DNA of 64,000 bases. It comes from G942493375 sp942493375 (GTDB taxonomy: Bacteria; Armatimonadota; UBA5829). Made by a program: the position numbers and the translations under genes. Of the stretch, positions 34,631 through 43,640 are shown piece after piece; position 1 is the stretch's first letter; each line of letters opens with the position of its first letter. The DNA is taken from contig OW818698.1 of the NCBI GenBank assembly GCA_942493375.1, forward strand, positions 7,688,001 through 7,752,000. Reading direction: 5' to 3'. The notes below the pieces were generated by a model. It did no database searches. It worked only from the letters and a program-made list of their open reading frames with translations, and had not been told where the DNA came from.

Positions 34631-35713
34631 ATGAAGACACTGGACAAATACGTTTTTCGAGAGTTAGCAGTTCCATTTATCGCTGGTTTTGCCATCATCC
34701 TCGTCTTCTTTTTCGGCACTGTTATATATGACAACATCCAGTTAATTGTCAGCCGCCTCAGGCAATGGCCTGATATGTTTTATATGATTTTCCTTCAAAC
34801 GCAGAAATATGTTTTGATGGCACTGCCGTCGGGTGTTATTTTCGGGGCAGCGGTAACAGTCAGCAGATTATCCCGTGATTCAGAACTCACTGCAATGAGA
34901 GTAGCCGGGGCAAGTCTTCGAAGGATCTTTTTGGCTATTTTTATGGCTGGCGTTATTGCATCAGCAATTGGATATGTTTATCAGGAAAGGGTAATAGTCT
35001 GGGCTGAGAAGCAGACTATTGAAACATACAATCGAATAATGCGAGCTCCAGGGCCTACACCCGTTCAAGCCAATGTGTTCTTCAGAGTTGATCAGCTTTA
35101 CTTCTATGTGAGTAATGTTGCTCGAACTCCCCAGGGAATGGTCTTGTCGGATGTGATGATATATGAGCCGTCTCCTACAGGTTTTCCAACACTGACTACT
35201 GCAAAACAGGCAGTGGAGACAAATCAGGTCTGGAAACTTGAGGATGGCAGAATATATAAGATGGGTTCTGAAGGTGAAGCTCTGTTGACGGGGAAATTCA
35301 AGAGCTTGAAACTGGACCTGCAGAAACCTATCGGCAGCTATCTGGCATCAGCTCAGCAGCTTCCAAAAACGCTGACAATACCAGAGTTGCAGAAAAGAAT
35401 CAAAGAATTGGTTCGCACAGGAGCTGATCCCAGAAGCTCTCTGCTTGAGTATTATTTTAAGCTGGCCTTGCCTCTTGGTCCACTGGTCTTAGTGTTTTGT
35501 GTTACTCCGCTTGCCCTGCGTTTTGGCAAATCAGGAGGGTTTACAGGAACACTTGTAGGAATATTTATTTTCTTCTTCTTCTGGCAGGTAGTTATATATT
35601 CAAAGGTCATTGGTGAAGCCGGCGGTCTCAACCCGATGTATGCTGCATGGCTTGCGATTGCAATATTTGGAGTATTGGGTCTGCTATTGTCTTCTCGAAT
35701 GGAGAAACTGTGA
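34631..35713 (+). CDS. LptF/LptG-family lipopolysaccharide export permease
   Basis: 360 residues of the YjgP/YjgQ family. Six transmembrane helices: three at residues ~10-115 (YVFRELAVPFIAGFAIILVF at the start) and three at ~275-358. A periplasmic beta-jellyroll (QANVFFRVDQLYFYVSNV) lies in between. Forms the inner-membrane part of the Lpt bridge. A diderm with a single homologue may use it as a homodimer. Its TGA overlaps the ATG of the LptD-like gene by one base. Confidence 0.92.
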   Translation: MKTLDKYVFRELAVPFIAGFAIILVFFFGTVIYDNIQLIVSRLRQWPDMFYMIFLQTQKYVLMALPSGVIFGAAVTVSRLSRDSELTAMRVAGASLRRIFLAIFMAGVIASAIGYVYQERVIVWAEKQTIETYNRIMRAPGPTPVQANVFFRVDQLYFYVSNVARTPQGMVLSDVMIYEPSPTGFPTLTTAKQAVETNQVWKLEDGRIYKMGSEGEALLTGKFKSLKLDLQKPIGSYLASAQQLPKTLTIPELQKRIKELVRTGADPRSSLLEYYFKLALPLGPLVLVFCVTPLALRFGKSGGFTGTLVGIFIFFFFWQVVIYSKVIGEAGGLNPMYAAWLAIAIFGVLGLLLSSRMEKL

Positions 35714-37890
35714 TGTTACGCGTCTTGCTCTGCTGCATGGCATTGGTCTTAGTTATAATAACCACAGTCAACGCACAGAAGCTTGAATATGTAACAATTG
35801 TTTCGGAGCATTTAATTACCACTTATGACAATGGCGCTCCCGCACTTACCACTGCTTCAGGACATGTCAATGTAGCTTTGACAGATGGAACCATAACGGC
35901 AGACAATGCTATTTATAACCACAAGACCTACGATCTGGAACTCAATGGTAATGTAACATATGTCTCTCCCAAGCAGACAGTCCACGGGGACAGGATGCAG
36001 ATAAGCGCCCGAACTAAGATTTGGACTCTGGATGGATTCGATGTCATACTGCAGCCATTAATTGCTCCAGACCAGATTTTACTGCCAATTTTCCTCAAAG
36101 GCACGCTTATTGACCGGAGTCAATCCGGGACTATAGTCGCTGTAGAATCAGACCTTACGACCTGCGATCTACCACACCCTCACTACGACTTCAGCAGCAG
36201 AAAAACAACCATAAAGCTTGGAGATAGCATAAAGCTTGAACATACATCCATTTATTTCAAAGGCAGAAAGTTGTACACAATACCGAGGCTTGTAATACCT
36301 CTAACAGACGAGAATGATCTCAGGATAACACCAGTCGTTGGACAATCGGATGAAGAGGGATATTATGTCAAAACAGCATACAATTATCCTGTGAAAGACA
36401 GCCAGACCGGTATGATTCTGCTGGACTTGATGAGTAAAAAGGGTGTAGGTAAGGGGATTGACCACTCATATCGCTACAAGACTTCATCGGGTAAGGTGCG
36501 GCTATACCATATTTTCGATAAAAGTATTAACCAGGACACCTTTGATGGATCTATCTCGCACTCCGGCAACCTTGGGGAATTCAAAATGAATGCCTCTGCG
36601 GATTTTCGGTCAAACAGTTATCTGTATGCATCGACCAGTAAGACATTTACCGAACGTTTGGCGATCTCTAAAATGGCCAGCTCTTATAATACAAGCCTTT
36701 CAATCAGCAGGAGCGTGAACGAGACTCTGTCAAGGACAACGCGGTTATCCGGCTCCCTTGAACATTCACAAACACTGAACGAAAGAGCGTCCGTAACCGG
36801 TAACTTCGATTATTCCGGATATAGAACTGGGAGTTATAACGAGAGTAAATTGACTTCGGATATCGGACTAAATTACAACCTGCCTGAAATGGACATGTCC
36901 CTGTCGACAACCAGATTCTCCGACTTCAGCGAGACATCATCCAGTTTGAGCGGGTTTTACGGGACTGAAAAACTCCCTGAACTGTCAATTACGTCCGACA
37001 ACAAGAGACTTGGTATTCCAGGCAGAAACACACAGCTGCTGTTCGCATATGGGAAGTATCTGGAACTGCCTTCAGTCACACCGGTGGACAGGGCATTCTT
37101 TTCACTTAAACTAAGAAATTCAATGAAACCAATAGGCGCCGGATGGACCATTTCTGATTCAGGTGGATTTGAACAGTATCTGTACAGCGACAACACAGCT
37201 CAATACAGCCTGGACCATATGTTGCAAGTAGAAAGAAAACTAGGGACTAAATCCACATTCTCTATTACTCATCGAATCCAACGACCAGCAGGTTATACTC
37301 CTCTCAGACTCGACTATACGGGGCGATATAACTCACTGTATGCCAGCCTCAACATGAAAGACAGCAGTGTCCATACTGTCAGCTTTTCATCCGGGTTTGA
37401 TTTTGAAGATACATCTTCCGGTTGGCAGGATATAATCATGCGGTCCAAGTATGCTCCATCGAAGAAATTCTCATTCTACACTTCTACAGGATTCGATCTA
37501 AACAGATCCCAGTGGAGAACAGTCGTCAACCAGTTGAATGTTCGCCCGTCTGATGAATACAGCCTGGGGGTCGGTAGCAGATATGATACAGTCAACCAGC
37601 GATGGGCACTCTTGCGAACTGTCGTAGACGCCAAAGTCGATGTTCTCACGCGGCTGCAGATGATACAAAGTTACAATGGAGCTACCAAGGAGTTCGACTA
37701 TTCTGCAGTAAGGGTCACCCGCGATCTTCACTGCTGGGAAGCATCACTCACTTATACTCAGCAAAAAGGTTTCATCAACACAACCGGAATCATGCTCAAT
37801 TTTCGCTTGAAAGCACTCCCATTCTATCCTGCATTCGGCAGCGGACAATATGGGCAGGCGCTCGATACAGGAATCGGGGAAATGTATTAG
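35713..37890 (+). CDS. LptD/OstA-like outer-membrane protein
   Basis: 725 residues from the ATG at 35713 (TGATG overlap with the permease gene). Signal peptide (residues 1-~21, ending VNAQ). A LptA/OstA-like N-terminal domain (~22-115: ASGHVNVALTDGTITADNAIY, LNGNVTYVSPKQTVHGDRM) is followed by ~600 residues rich in alternating, aromatic and Ser/Thr strands, as in an outer-membrane beta-barrel. The fold order is that of LptD, which inserts lipopolysaccharide into the outer leaflet. The disulfide cysteine pattern of E. coli LptD is not evident. Confidence 0.85.
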   Translation: MLRVLLCCMALVLVIITTVNAQKLEYVTIVSEHLITTYDNGAPALTTASGHVNVALTDGTITADNAIYNHKTYDLELNGNVTYVSPKQTVHGDRMQISARTKIWTLDGFDVILQPLIAPDQILLPIFLKGTLIDRSQSGTIVAVESDLTTCDLPHPHYDFSSRKTTIKLGDSIKLEHTSIYFKGRKLYTIPRLVIPLTDENDLRITPVVGQSDEEGYYVKTAYNYPVKDSQTGMILLDLMSKKGVGKGIDHSYRYKTSSGKVRLYHIFDKSINQDTFDGSISHSGNLGEFKMNASADFRSNSYLYASTSKTFTERLAISKMASSYNTSLSISRSVNETLSRTTRLSGSLEHSQTLNERASVTGNFDYSGYRTGSYNESKLTSDIGLNYNLPEMDMSLSTTRFSDFSETSSSLSGFYGTEKLPELSITSDNKRLGIPGRNTQLLFAYGKYLELPSVTPVDRAFFSLKLRNSMKPIGAGWTISDSGGFEQYLYSDNTAQYSLDHMLQVERKLGTKSTFSITHRIQRPAGYTPLRLDYTGRYNSLYASLNMKDSSVHTVSFSSGFDFEDTSSGWQDIIMRSKYAPSKKFSFYTSTGFDLNRSQWRTVVNQLNVRPSDEYSLGVGSRYDTVNQRWALLRTVVDAKVDVLTRLQMIQSYNGATKEFDYSAVRVTRDLHCWEASLTYTQQKGFINTTGIMLNFRLKALPFYPAFGSGQYGQALDTGIGEMY

Positions 37891-37926
37891 TAGTTGTTTG
37901 CAGAAAACAGCGTTAGTTCGGATTCC

Positions 37927-37949
37927 GGGCGACCGCAGAGGGATCGCCC
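37927..37949. repeat. GGGCGA/TCGCCC hairpin in spacer
   Basis: A 6-bp inverted repeat around an 11-base loop, of the type often scattered between genes in uncultured bacterial genomes. It lies 37 bases after the LptD-like stop, and a terminator role is possible. Confidence 0.5.
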
Positions 37950-38077
37950 CTGCGAGTCTAGTGGGTACTAGCCAGACTTATTCCACAAAACTTGCACCTA
38001 TATATGGAATAACTTCACTATATTGTTGTCGTGGGTGCAGAAACGCCACTTTGCGCCTAGGTTTGGTTGGTCTTGCC

Positions 38078-38887
38078 ATGGTGTGGAAGAACAGACTCGT
38101 AAATGGCTTGTATATACTTGCTACTGTGGGTAGTTTGTACTTAGTTGGTCGTCTGGACAATCCTGTTCGCTCGCATATTTTCCTGGCAATCTCTGCACTA
38201 CTTCTCTATGCAGCAGTAGGTCCGCGTGTTATCCAGGTATTTCCTAAAAACAAATTCGATGTCAGTCCGTATTCCCCGTGCCATGCTGGATACTTCGTTA
38301 TTAAAAGAATAATCGATATTGTGTTTTCATTTATGCTTCTCCTGCTCCTGACACCAGTCTTTGCGATTATCTGTATTGCTGTGCGTATTGGTGGTCAGGG
38401 ACCTGTGATTTATAGACGCAAGGCAATCGGCAGAAACGGAAAGATATTCGAGATGTTGAAGTTCAGGAGTATGGTAGTTGATGCCGATCAGATACTGCTC
38501 CAGAACCCGGAACTTAGTGCAAGTATACGAGATCAACACAAACTCAAAGAAGACCCGAGGATAGACCGTGTGGGTAAATGGCTGAGGATCTACAGTCTGG
38601 ACGAATTGCCTCAGCTCCTGAATGTGCTGGCAGGCAATATGAGCCTGGTAGGTCCAAGACCGATACATCCGGATGAAGCATATGATTATGGACACGCCAT
38701 AGAACTCTATATGGCTGTCACGCCTGGAATGACCGGACTCTGGCAAGTCAGCGGCCGCTGGGATTTATCCTTTGAAGAACGTGTAAGACTCGACACAAAA
38801 TATCTGCAGGAAAGAGGACTTGCCACAGACCTAAAACTGTTGATCCAAACAATACCTGCAGTAATAAGACGCACCGGCGCATATTGA
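38078..38887 (+). CDS. Undecaprenyl-phosphate sugar-1-phosphate transferase (bacterial sugar transferase)
   Basis: About 269 residues. Two short N-terminal hydrophobic segments (~8-55), then the Bac_transf domain: the reentrant helix IIDIVFSFMLLLLLTPVFAI, MLKFRSMVVDAD, RVGKWLRIYSLDELPQL, NMSLVGPRPIHPDE and GMTGLWQVSGR. Adds the first sugar phosphate to the lipid carrier in surface polysaccharide assembly. The start is uncertain: the open frame reaches back to 37850 through the LptD-like 3' end and a hairpin repeat, which is not credible coding. ATG 38078 is the first sensible start. Ends only 8 bases from the convergent TolC gene. Confidence 0.9.
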   Translation: MVWKNRLVNGLYILATVGSLYLVGRLDNPVRSHIFLAISALLLYAAVGPRVIQVFPKNKFDVSPYSPCHAGYFVIKRIIDIVFSFMLLLLLTPVFAIICIAVRIGGQGPVIYRRKAIGRNGKIFEMLKFRSMVVDADQILLQNPELSASIRDQHKLKEDPRIDRVGKWLRIYSLDELPQLLNVLAGNMSLVGPRPIHPDEAYDYGHAIELYMAVTPGMTGLWQVSGRWDLSFEERVRLDTKYLQERGLATDLKLLIQTIPAVIRRTGAY

Positions 38888-38895
38888 TCCCTGTA

Positions 38896-40209
38896 TTATT
38901 TACCGCCGGTTGTCCTGAGAAGCATATCCTGGGCTACATTCAGTTCAAACAGTGCCTGAGCACGCATTGTGCGGGCGCTGGTAAGCGCAGCAAGGGCATC
39001 GAGGACTTCAACATTGGTGGACTTACCAGCCTCATATCGCAGACGTATTACTTTGTAGTCTTCTTCGGCCTGAATTATTGCATCTGAAGCCAAAGCCAGA
39101 TTTTTTGCTGCTGTATCTACATCTGCAATACCTGAAGCAACTTCAGCCCGGACTTCAAGCTCCATAGCTGCCAGACTTGCCTGTGCTTCTTTGACCATTG
39201 CAACTGCTTCATCTACTCCGGATTTGCGCAAACCACCATCGGAGAGGGGCATAGCAGCTGTCAGACCAAGTAGATAGCCTTTATCAAACGGCATTCCTTG
39301 AACAGTTTCGGCCTGCCCCATTGCTATCGCATACAGTTGAGGGGCACTTGCAGCTTTTGCAGCCCTGACCATCTCTTTCCTGCCTTCAACCATTTTCTTT
39401 GCGGACTGAATATCCGGTCGATCGTTAAGGGCTTTCTCAGTCAAGCCGGCACTCTGCAGATCAGGAATGGAATCCGACAGTGAGTCTGAGATTTCAAGTG
39501 ATAAATCCTGCGATACACCCATAGCGCTTTTCAGGCGTATTAGCGATACCGTGATATCACGTTTGGCTGTATTGAGCTTTGCAGACGCATCGGACAATTC
39601 TGTTTTGTTGCGCAATAAGTCGAACTTGGCAATTCTACCCTGAGTAAATGAATTCTCCGCTATTCGAACCCGCTCTGTAGACTCATCTACCCATCGTTGT
39701 GCGGCATCCTGCATCAAATATGCAAGAGCAGCCTGCCTGTAAGCAGTCTTTGCAGCCAGAGCAGCGTCCAATTCCGCTGACCTAATATCGAGTTCGCTGG
39801 AAGCCCTGTTAGCAGAACTGGAACGGATCATGCTTTCCAGCTTCCCTCCGGTTGTCAGGGGATACATCAGCATGAGAGTCAGTCCTGCACGGGACCTATC
39901 CGGAACCATTGTACCGGATGCCGGCCCCAGTCCTTCCACTCCAGGCATTATCATCTGCATATTTGAATTATCCAGCGTACCTGACAATATAGCAGATACC
40001 TGTTTCATAGATTTAGCAGATGAAAGACGCGCAGACGCAGCGCCAGCAAGAGCTCTGTGTGCTGATATCGCAGGTGAATACTTTAGAGCTGCGTCAACTG
40101 CCTGAGAGATAGATAATGGTCCATTAACCACAGTCAGTTCGGTGGGAGTCTGTGCGTATGCAATGCCGGTCAGAAGCACCAGCCCTAATATCAATCCATA
40201 ACGTATCAT
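38896..40209 (-). CDS. TolC-family outer-membrane efflux protein
   Basis: 437 residues. Signal peptide (1-19, ending IAYAQ), then two homologous halves of long amphipathic helices with the periodic Ala/Leu pattern of outer-membrane efflux proteins (LSISQAVDAALKYSP; YEAGKSTNVEVLDALAALTSARTM). Forms the outer-membrane duct of the tripartite pump. Its ATG overlaps the RND stop (ATGA), so the three pump genes form one operon in the order adaptor, pump, channel. Confidence 0.93.
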   Translation of the reverse strand: MIRYGLILGLVLLTGIAYAQTPTELTVVNGPLSISQAVDAALKYSPAISAHRALAGAASARLSSAKSMKQVSAILSGTLDNSNMQMIMPGVEGLGPASGTMVPDRSRAGLTLMLMYPLTTGGKLESMIRSSSANRASSELDIRSAELDAALAAKTAYRQAALAYLMQDAAQRWVDESTERVRIAENSFTQGRIAKFDLLRNKTELSDASAKLNTAKRDITVSLIRLKSAMGVSQDLSLEISDSLSDSIPDLQSAGLTEKALNDRPDIQSAKKMVEGRKEMVRAAKAASAPQLYAIAMGQAETVQGMPFDKGYLLGLTAAMPLSDGGLRKSGVDEAVAMVKEAQASLAAMELEVRAEVASGIADVDTAAKNLALASDAIIQAEEDYKVIRLRYEAGKSTNVEVLDALAALTSARTMRAQALFELNVAQDMLLRTTGGK

Positions 40210-43200
40210 TTTATATCTTTCTCCACGGGTATTTCATCAATATCTCTTGTTACCGGCCAGACCCATTCCTTGTGCAGGAATCTTCTGTGCATCATTCCAA
40301 TGAGATCATCGATATATGTGTGCATAATTGGGATGTCGAACAGAGAAAGGATTGTCCCCATTATCAGTCCTCCAAGGATGACCGTTCCCAGAGGCTGGTA
40401 TGCATCCATTCCAGTTCTTGGCGCGAATGCCACTGGCAGCATGACCAGTATGGTTATAATCGAAGTCATGAGGATAGGCCTGAGTCTCTGCGGGCAGGCC
40501 CTGACTACGGCTTCATCCCGCGGCATGCCGGTATCACGATATCTGGCAATCATATCTATCAACAGGATCGCCGTGGTGATGTCCATTCCTGTCAAAACGA
40601 TTACAGCCATTATAGATACGGTTGAAAACGCCTGGTGGGCCAGGAAAAGGGCAATAAAGACGCCTGAGAGTTCCAGAGGCAGCGAGAATATCATCTGCAT
40701 GGGCTGCACAAAACCCTTGAATTGAGCAACCAACACCAAGAAGATAAAGAACAACGCAATCAGCAGTCCCGTAAGCAGTCTCTGGAAGCTGTCCATCATC
40801 TGAGTCATATCACCACGAGCTTCCATTGTGTAGCCCGGCGGGAAATTGACTTTGCTCATGGCCTGCATCATAACATCCATGGTGACGTCCATTGAGGGTT
40901 TATCACCCGGACCTTTGCGATAATAGCCGTTCAACGAGACTACTCTCCTCAGACCATCGTGCTCGATTAAAGTCGGTGCGTTTTCTCTGACTACTTTCGC
41001 CACACTCTTCAGAGGCACTTGGACGCCTGATGGAGAGACGATATACACCTGTCCAATGTCAGAAACATTGCTGCGCTGGCTTTCTTCATAGCGGAGTTGC
41101 ACGGTATTCTGACGAACATTGGGCAGCCGATACCACTCGCTGGCAAGTCCACCTTTTAATGCGTAATACGCTTGTTCGGCAATGCTGTCAGGAGTAAGTC
41201 CCAAAGCCTGTGCCTTTTCAGGCATTATGTCCAAACGGTAAGATGGTTGAGACATATCCCAGCTTGTTGATACCTGATACAGACCCTTGACATCCTTTGC
41301 AACCCTCATCGTATCCTGACCCATCTTGTTGAGGACCTGCAGGTCTTTGCCTGATATCAATACTGCTATAGGCGCCAAACTGCTGGCCATGACGTCCGAT
41401 CCCATTTCCTTGATTTGCAACCTGCGAATTCCGGGGATCGTGGCTAGAGCTTCTTTCCTGACACCATCCATAACTTTCCAAATGTCTCTCTTGCGCTCAT
41501 CTTTATCGGAAAGAGTCATCATCATCATCGCACCGTTTACCTGAGGCATCGCATAACCAGTGTAGACAGGGGAGAATGATTCAAACATAGTCTCAGCGCC
41601 GATTTCAGTAGAGACTTTCTCAATCTCCGGATATTTAGCCATTATCTTCTCAATGGTGCGGACGGCTTTCTCAGTCTGGGCAAAATTAGTTCCCGGAGCC
41701 ATCTCTAATACACCGTAAGCCTGCCCGACATCCGCCAGCGGCATCATTTCAGAACCGATCATCGGATAGAACGTGAATCCTATAATTACAGTCACCAGGA
41801 TTCTAGCCATATTCATGAACCGGTGCTTGAGCATCCAGCGGATTATATTGGCGTATCCACCCTCCATACGGGCCAGTGAATCTTGAATCGGTCCCAATAC
41901 TTTCCTGTACAGCCAGCGTTTTCTCTCATTCTCAAGCTCTGAGTGAGGTTTGAGCAGATTGGCACATAGCAAAGCTGTAAGGGTGAATGAAACCAGCATA
42001 GATGCTGCAAGAGCCAGTATAATCGGCCATACCAGCTCAACAAACATCAATTGAACAATACCGCCACTAAACAGAAGAGGCAAAAGAGCCAGAACCAGGA
42101 CGACAGTAGATGCGATGACTGCCAGCCGGACCTCGGCGATGCCATCGATAGTAGCTGTCTTTGCGTCTTTTCCCATACGCATGTGACGTTCGACAGCATG
42201 GATATCTATGATAGAGTCATCAACTAAACGTCCAATGGCAAGCAACAATCCAATTAAAGTCCCTGAGTTGAGACTCATTCCCAATGGAGCCAGACCCAAA
42301 ATTGCAATTGCCAGTGACATAGGTATGGAAATCAGCGTTATAAGTGTTCCTCTCCATTCACCCAAGAAAAGCAACACAGCGATACCTGCAAGTAATACTG
42401 CGAGACCGAGTTCCTCGAACATATTCTTGAAGAGGATATTTATGAAGTGTGCATTGTCATAAGCTACTTGGAACTTGACGCCAGGGTGCTCACTCTCGAG
42501 TTGCCGGAGTTGCTTCTGTATGGCCGGAACGATTCTTGCGGAGCTTGCACTCGGGTTCTGAATAACAGCAGCTTCGATTGATTCCTGAACTTTGCCCTTG
42601 TTGTAAAAATGATACGAACTGCGCTTCTCCCAGAAGCCATCGACAACCCTTGCGACATCTCTCACATAAACAACTGCAGGCAATCCCGCGGCTCCTGTGA
42701 CCGAGGATGTTGGCTGTGCAGATGCAGCAGCAGGACCGGAGGATCCTCCTCCCATACCCGACATTCCCCCACCCGACCCGGAGCTTGCTTTTGCAAGCGT
42801 GGCTGGTCCGGATGAGACTGAAGAGGTGATCGGTATTGCAAGCAGATCCGTGGGACTCAAAACTTTGCTGTCTACGCGAACGATGGACTCGTTTTGCGTG
42901 TTTGTGACTAGTCCTGCGGAGCGACCAACGTTGTAACCATCAATAGCTCTGCGCACATCAGGTATGGAAATCCCATACCGTGCCAGTTTGTCTCTATCTA
43001 TTATTACCTGGAGCTGCCTTTTATAGCCTCCAAACGGAACGACCGAGTATACATCGGGGACAGTTTTCAGACGATTAACAACGTCGTTATCCACAAATTC
43101 GCGGAGCTTGGCTTTGTCCCAGTTCTTGTCACCTGTCACTGAGAGCGAAAGAATTGGAAGATTGAGCGGGTCTATGGCTAAAACCCAGGACGGTTTCAGG

Positions 43201-43637
43201 TTGGCGCCGGTTGCGGGTAAGTTGGCCTGCACAATGTTCATCAGGCTCTGGACATCGAACAAGGCTTTCTGCATATCCGACCCATACGCAAACTCCAGGC
43301 TGACCATTGCATAGCCATCCTGAGAAGTTGAACGGATATAGCGGAGGTTTTTGATGTTGACGAGTTGCTCTTCAATCGGTTTGGCAACCAGTCTCTCCAT
43401 CTCCTGTGAGGAAAGACCAGGCATCATAGTGACGACACCGATCATCGGACTCTCTACATATGGCATGAACCTGCGAGGCATGCGGTATCCGACTATGATA
43501 AATGCTGCAATCAAAACACCAACATAAAATGCGATAACGGTATATGGATGTTCGATTGACCACTTATGTATCATATGCAGCGCGTTCATTGCATGCTGCT
43601 TGCCGTGCCCTATTTTTCCACTGACATTGTTTTCCAT
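40206..43637 (-). CDS. RND-family efflux pump permease, probably metal-linked
   Basis: 1143 residues with the RND layout: TM1 (~29-50), porter loop, TM2-6 (~375-560), second half starting with TM7 (~610), porter loop, and TM8-12 at the end. The proton-relay Asp pair is present (GRLVDDSII, ~470). A Ser/Gly/Met-rich insert (GGGMSGMGGG, ~282-305) lies in the first porter region, and a run of four Met lies in the second (VNGAMMMM). With the two metal-binding modules of the neighbouring adaptor these suggest Cu/Ag-type efflux rather than drug efflux. Three bases separate it from the adaptor stop. Confidence 0.9.
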   Translation of the reverse strand: MENNVSGKIGHGKQHAMNALHMIHKWSIEHPYTVIAFYVGVLIAAFIIVGYRMPRRFMPYVESPMIGVVTMMPGLSSQEMERLVAKPIEEQLVNIKNLRYIRSTSQDGYAMVSLEFAYGSDMQKALFDVQSLMNIVQANLPATGANLKPSWVLAIDPLNLPILSLSVTGDKNWDKAKLREFVDNDVVNRLKTVPDVYSVVPFGGYKRQLQVIIDRDKLARYGISIPDVRRAIDGYNVGRSAGLVTNTQNESIVRVDSKVLSPTDLLAIPITSSVSSGPATLAKASSGSGGGMSGMGGGSSGPAAASAQPTSSVTGAAGLPAVVYVRDVARVVDGFWEKRSSYHFYNKGKVQESIEAAVIQNPSASSARIVPAIQKQLRQLESEHPGVKFQVAYDNAHFINILFKNMFEELGLAVLLAGIAVLLFLGEWRGTLITLISIPMSLAIAILGLAPLGMSLNSGTLIGLLLAIGRLVDDSIIDIHAVERHMRMGKDAKTATIDGIAEVRLAVIASTVVLVLALLPLLFSGGIVQLMFVELVWPIILALAASMLVSFTLTALLCANLLKPHSELENERKRWLYRKVLGPIQDSLARMEGGYANIIRWMLKHRFMNMARILVTVIIGFTFYPMIGSEMMPLADVGQAYGVLEMAPGTNFAQTEKAVRTIEKIMAKYPEIEKVSTEIGAETMFESFSPVYTGYAMPQVNGAMMMMTLSDKDERKRDIWKVMDGVRKEALATIPGIRRLQIKEMGSDVMASSLAPIAVLISGKDLQVLNKMGQDTMRVAKDVKGLYQVSTSWDMSQPSYRLDIMPEKAQALGLTPDSIAEQAYYALKGGLASEWYRLPNVRQNTVQLRYEESQRSNVSDIGQVYIVSPSGVQVPLKSVAKVVRENAPTLIEHDGLRRVVSLNGYYRKGPGDKPSMDVTMDVMMQAMSKVNFPPGYTMEARGDMTQMMDSFQRLLTGLLIALFFIFLVLVAQFKGFVQPMQMIFSLPLELSGVFIALFLAHQAFSTVSIMAVIVLTGMDITTAILLIDMIARYRDTGMPRDEAVVRACPQRLRPILMTSIITILVMLPVAFAPRTGMDAYQPLGTVILGGLIMGTILSLFDIPIMHTYIDDLIGMMHRRFLHKEWVWPVTRDIDEIPVEKDIK

Positions 43638-43640
43638 AAG

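Noticed and set aside
37850..38077. The longest reading of the sugar transferase gene starts at 37850, inside the LptD-like gene.
   Set aside because: It runs through another gene's 3' end and an intergenic hairpin repeat, giving residues unlike the family. The domain starts after 38078.
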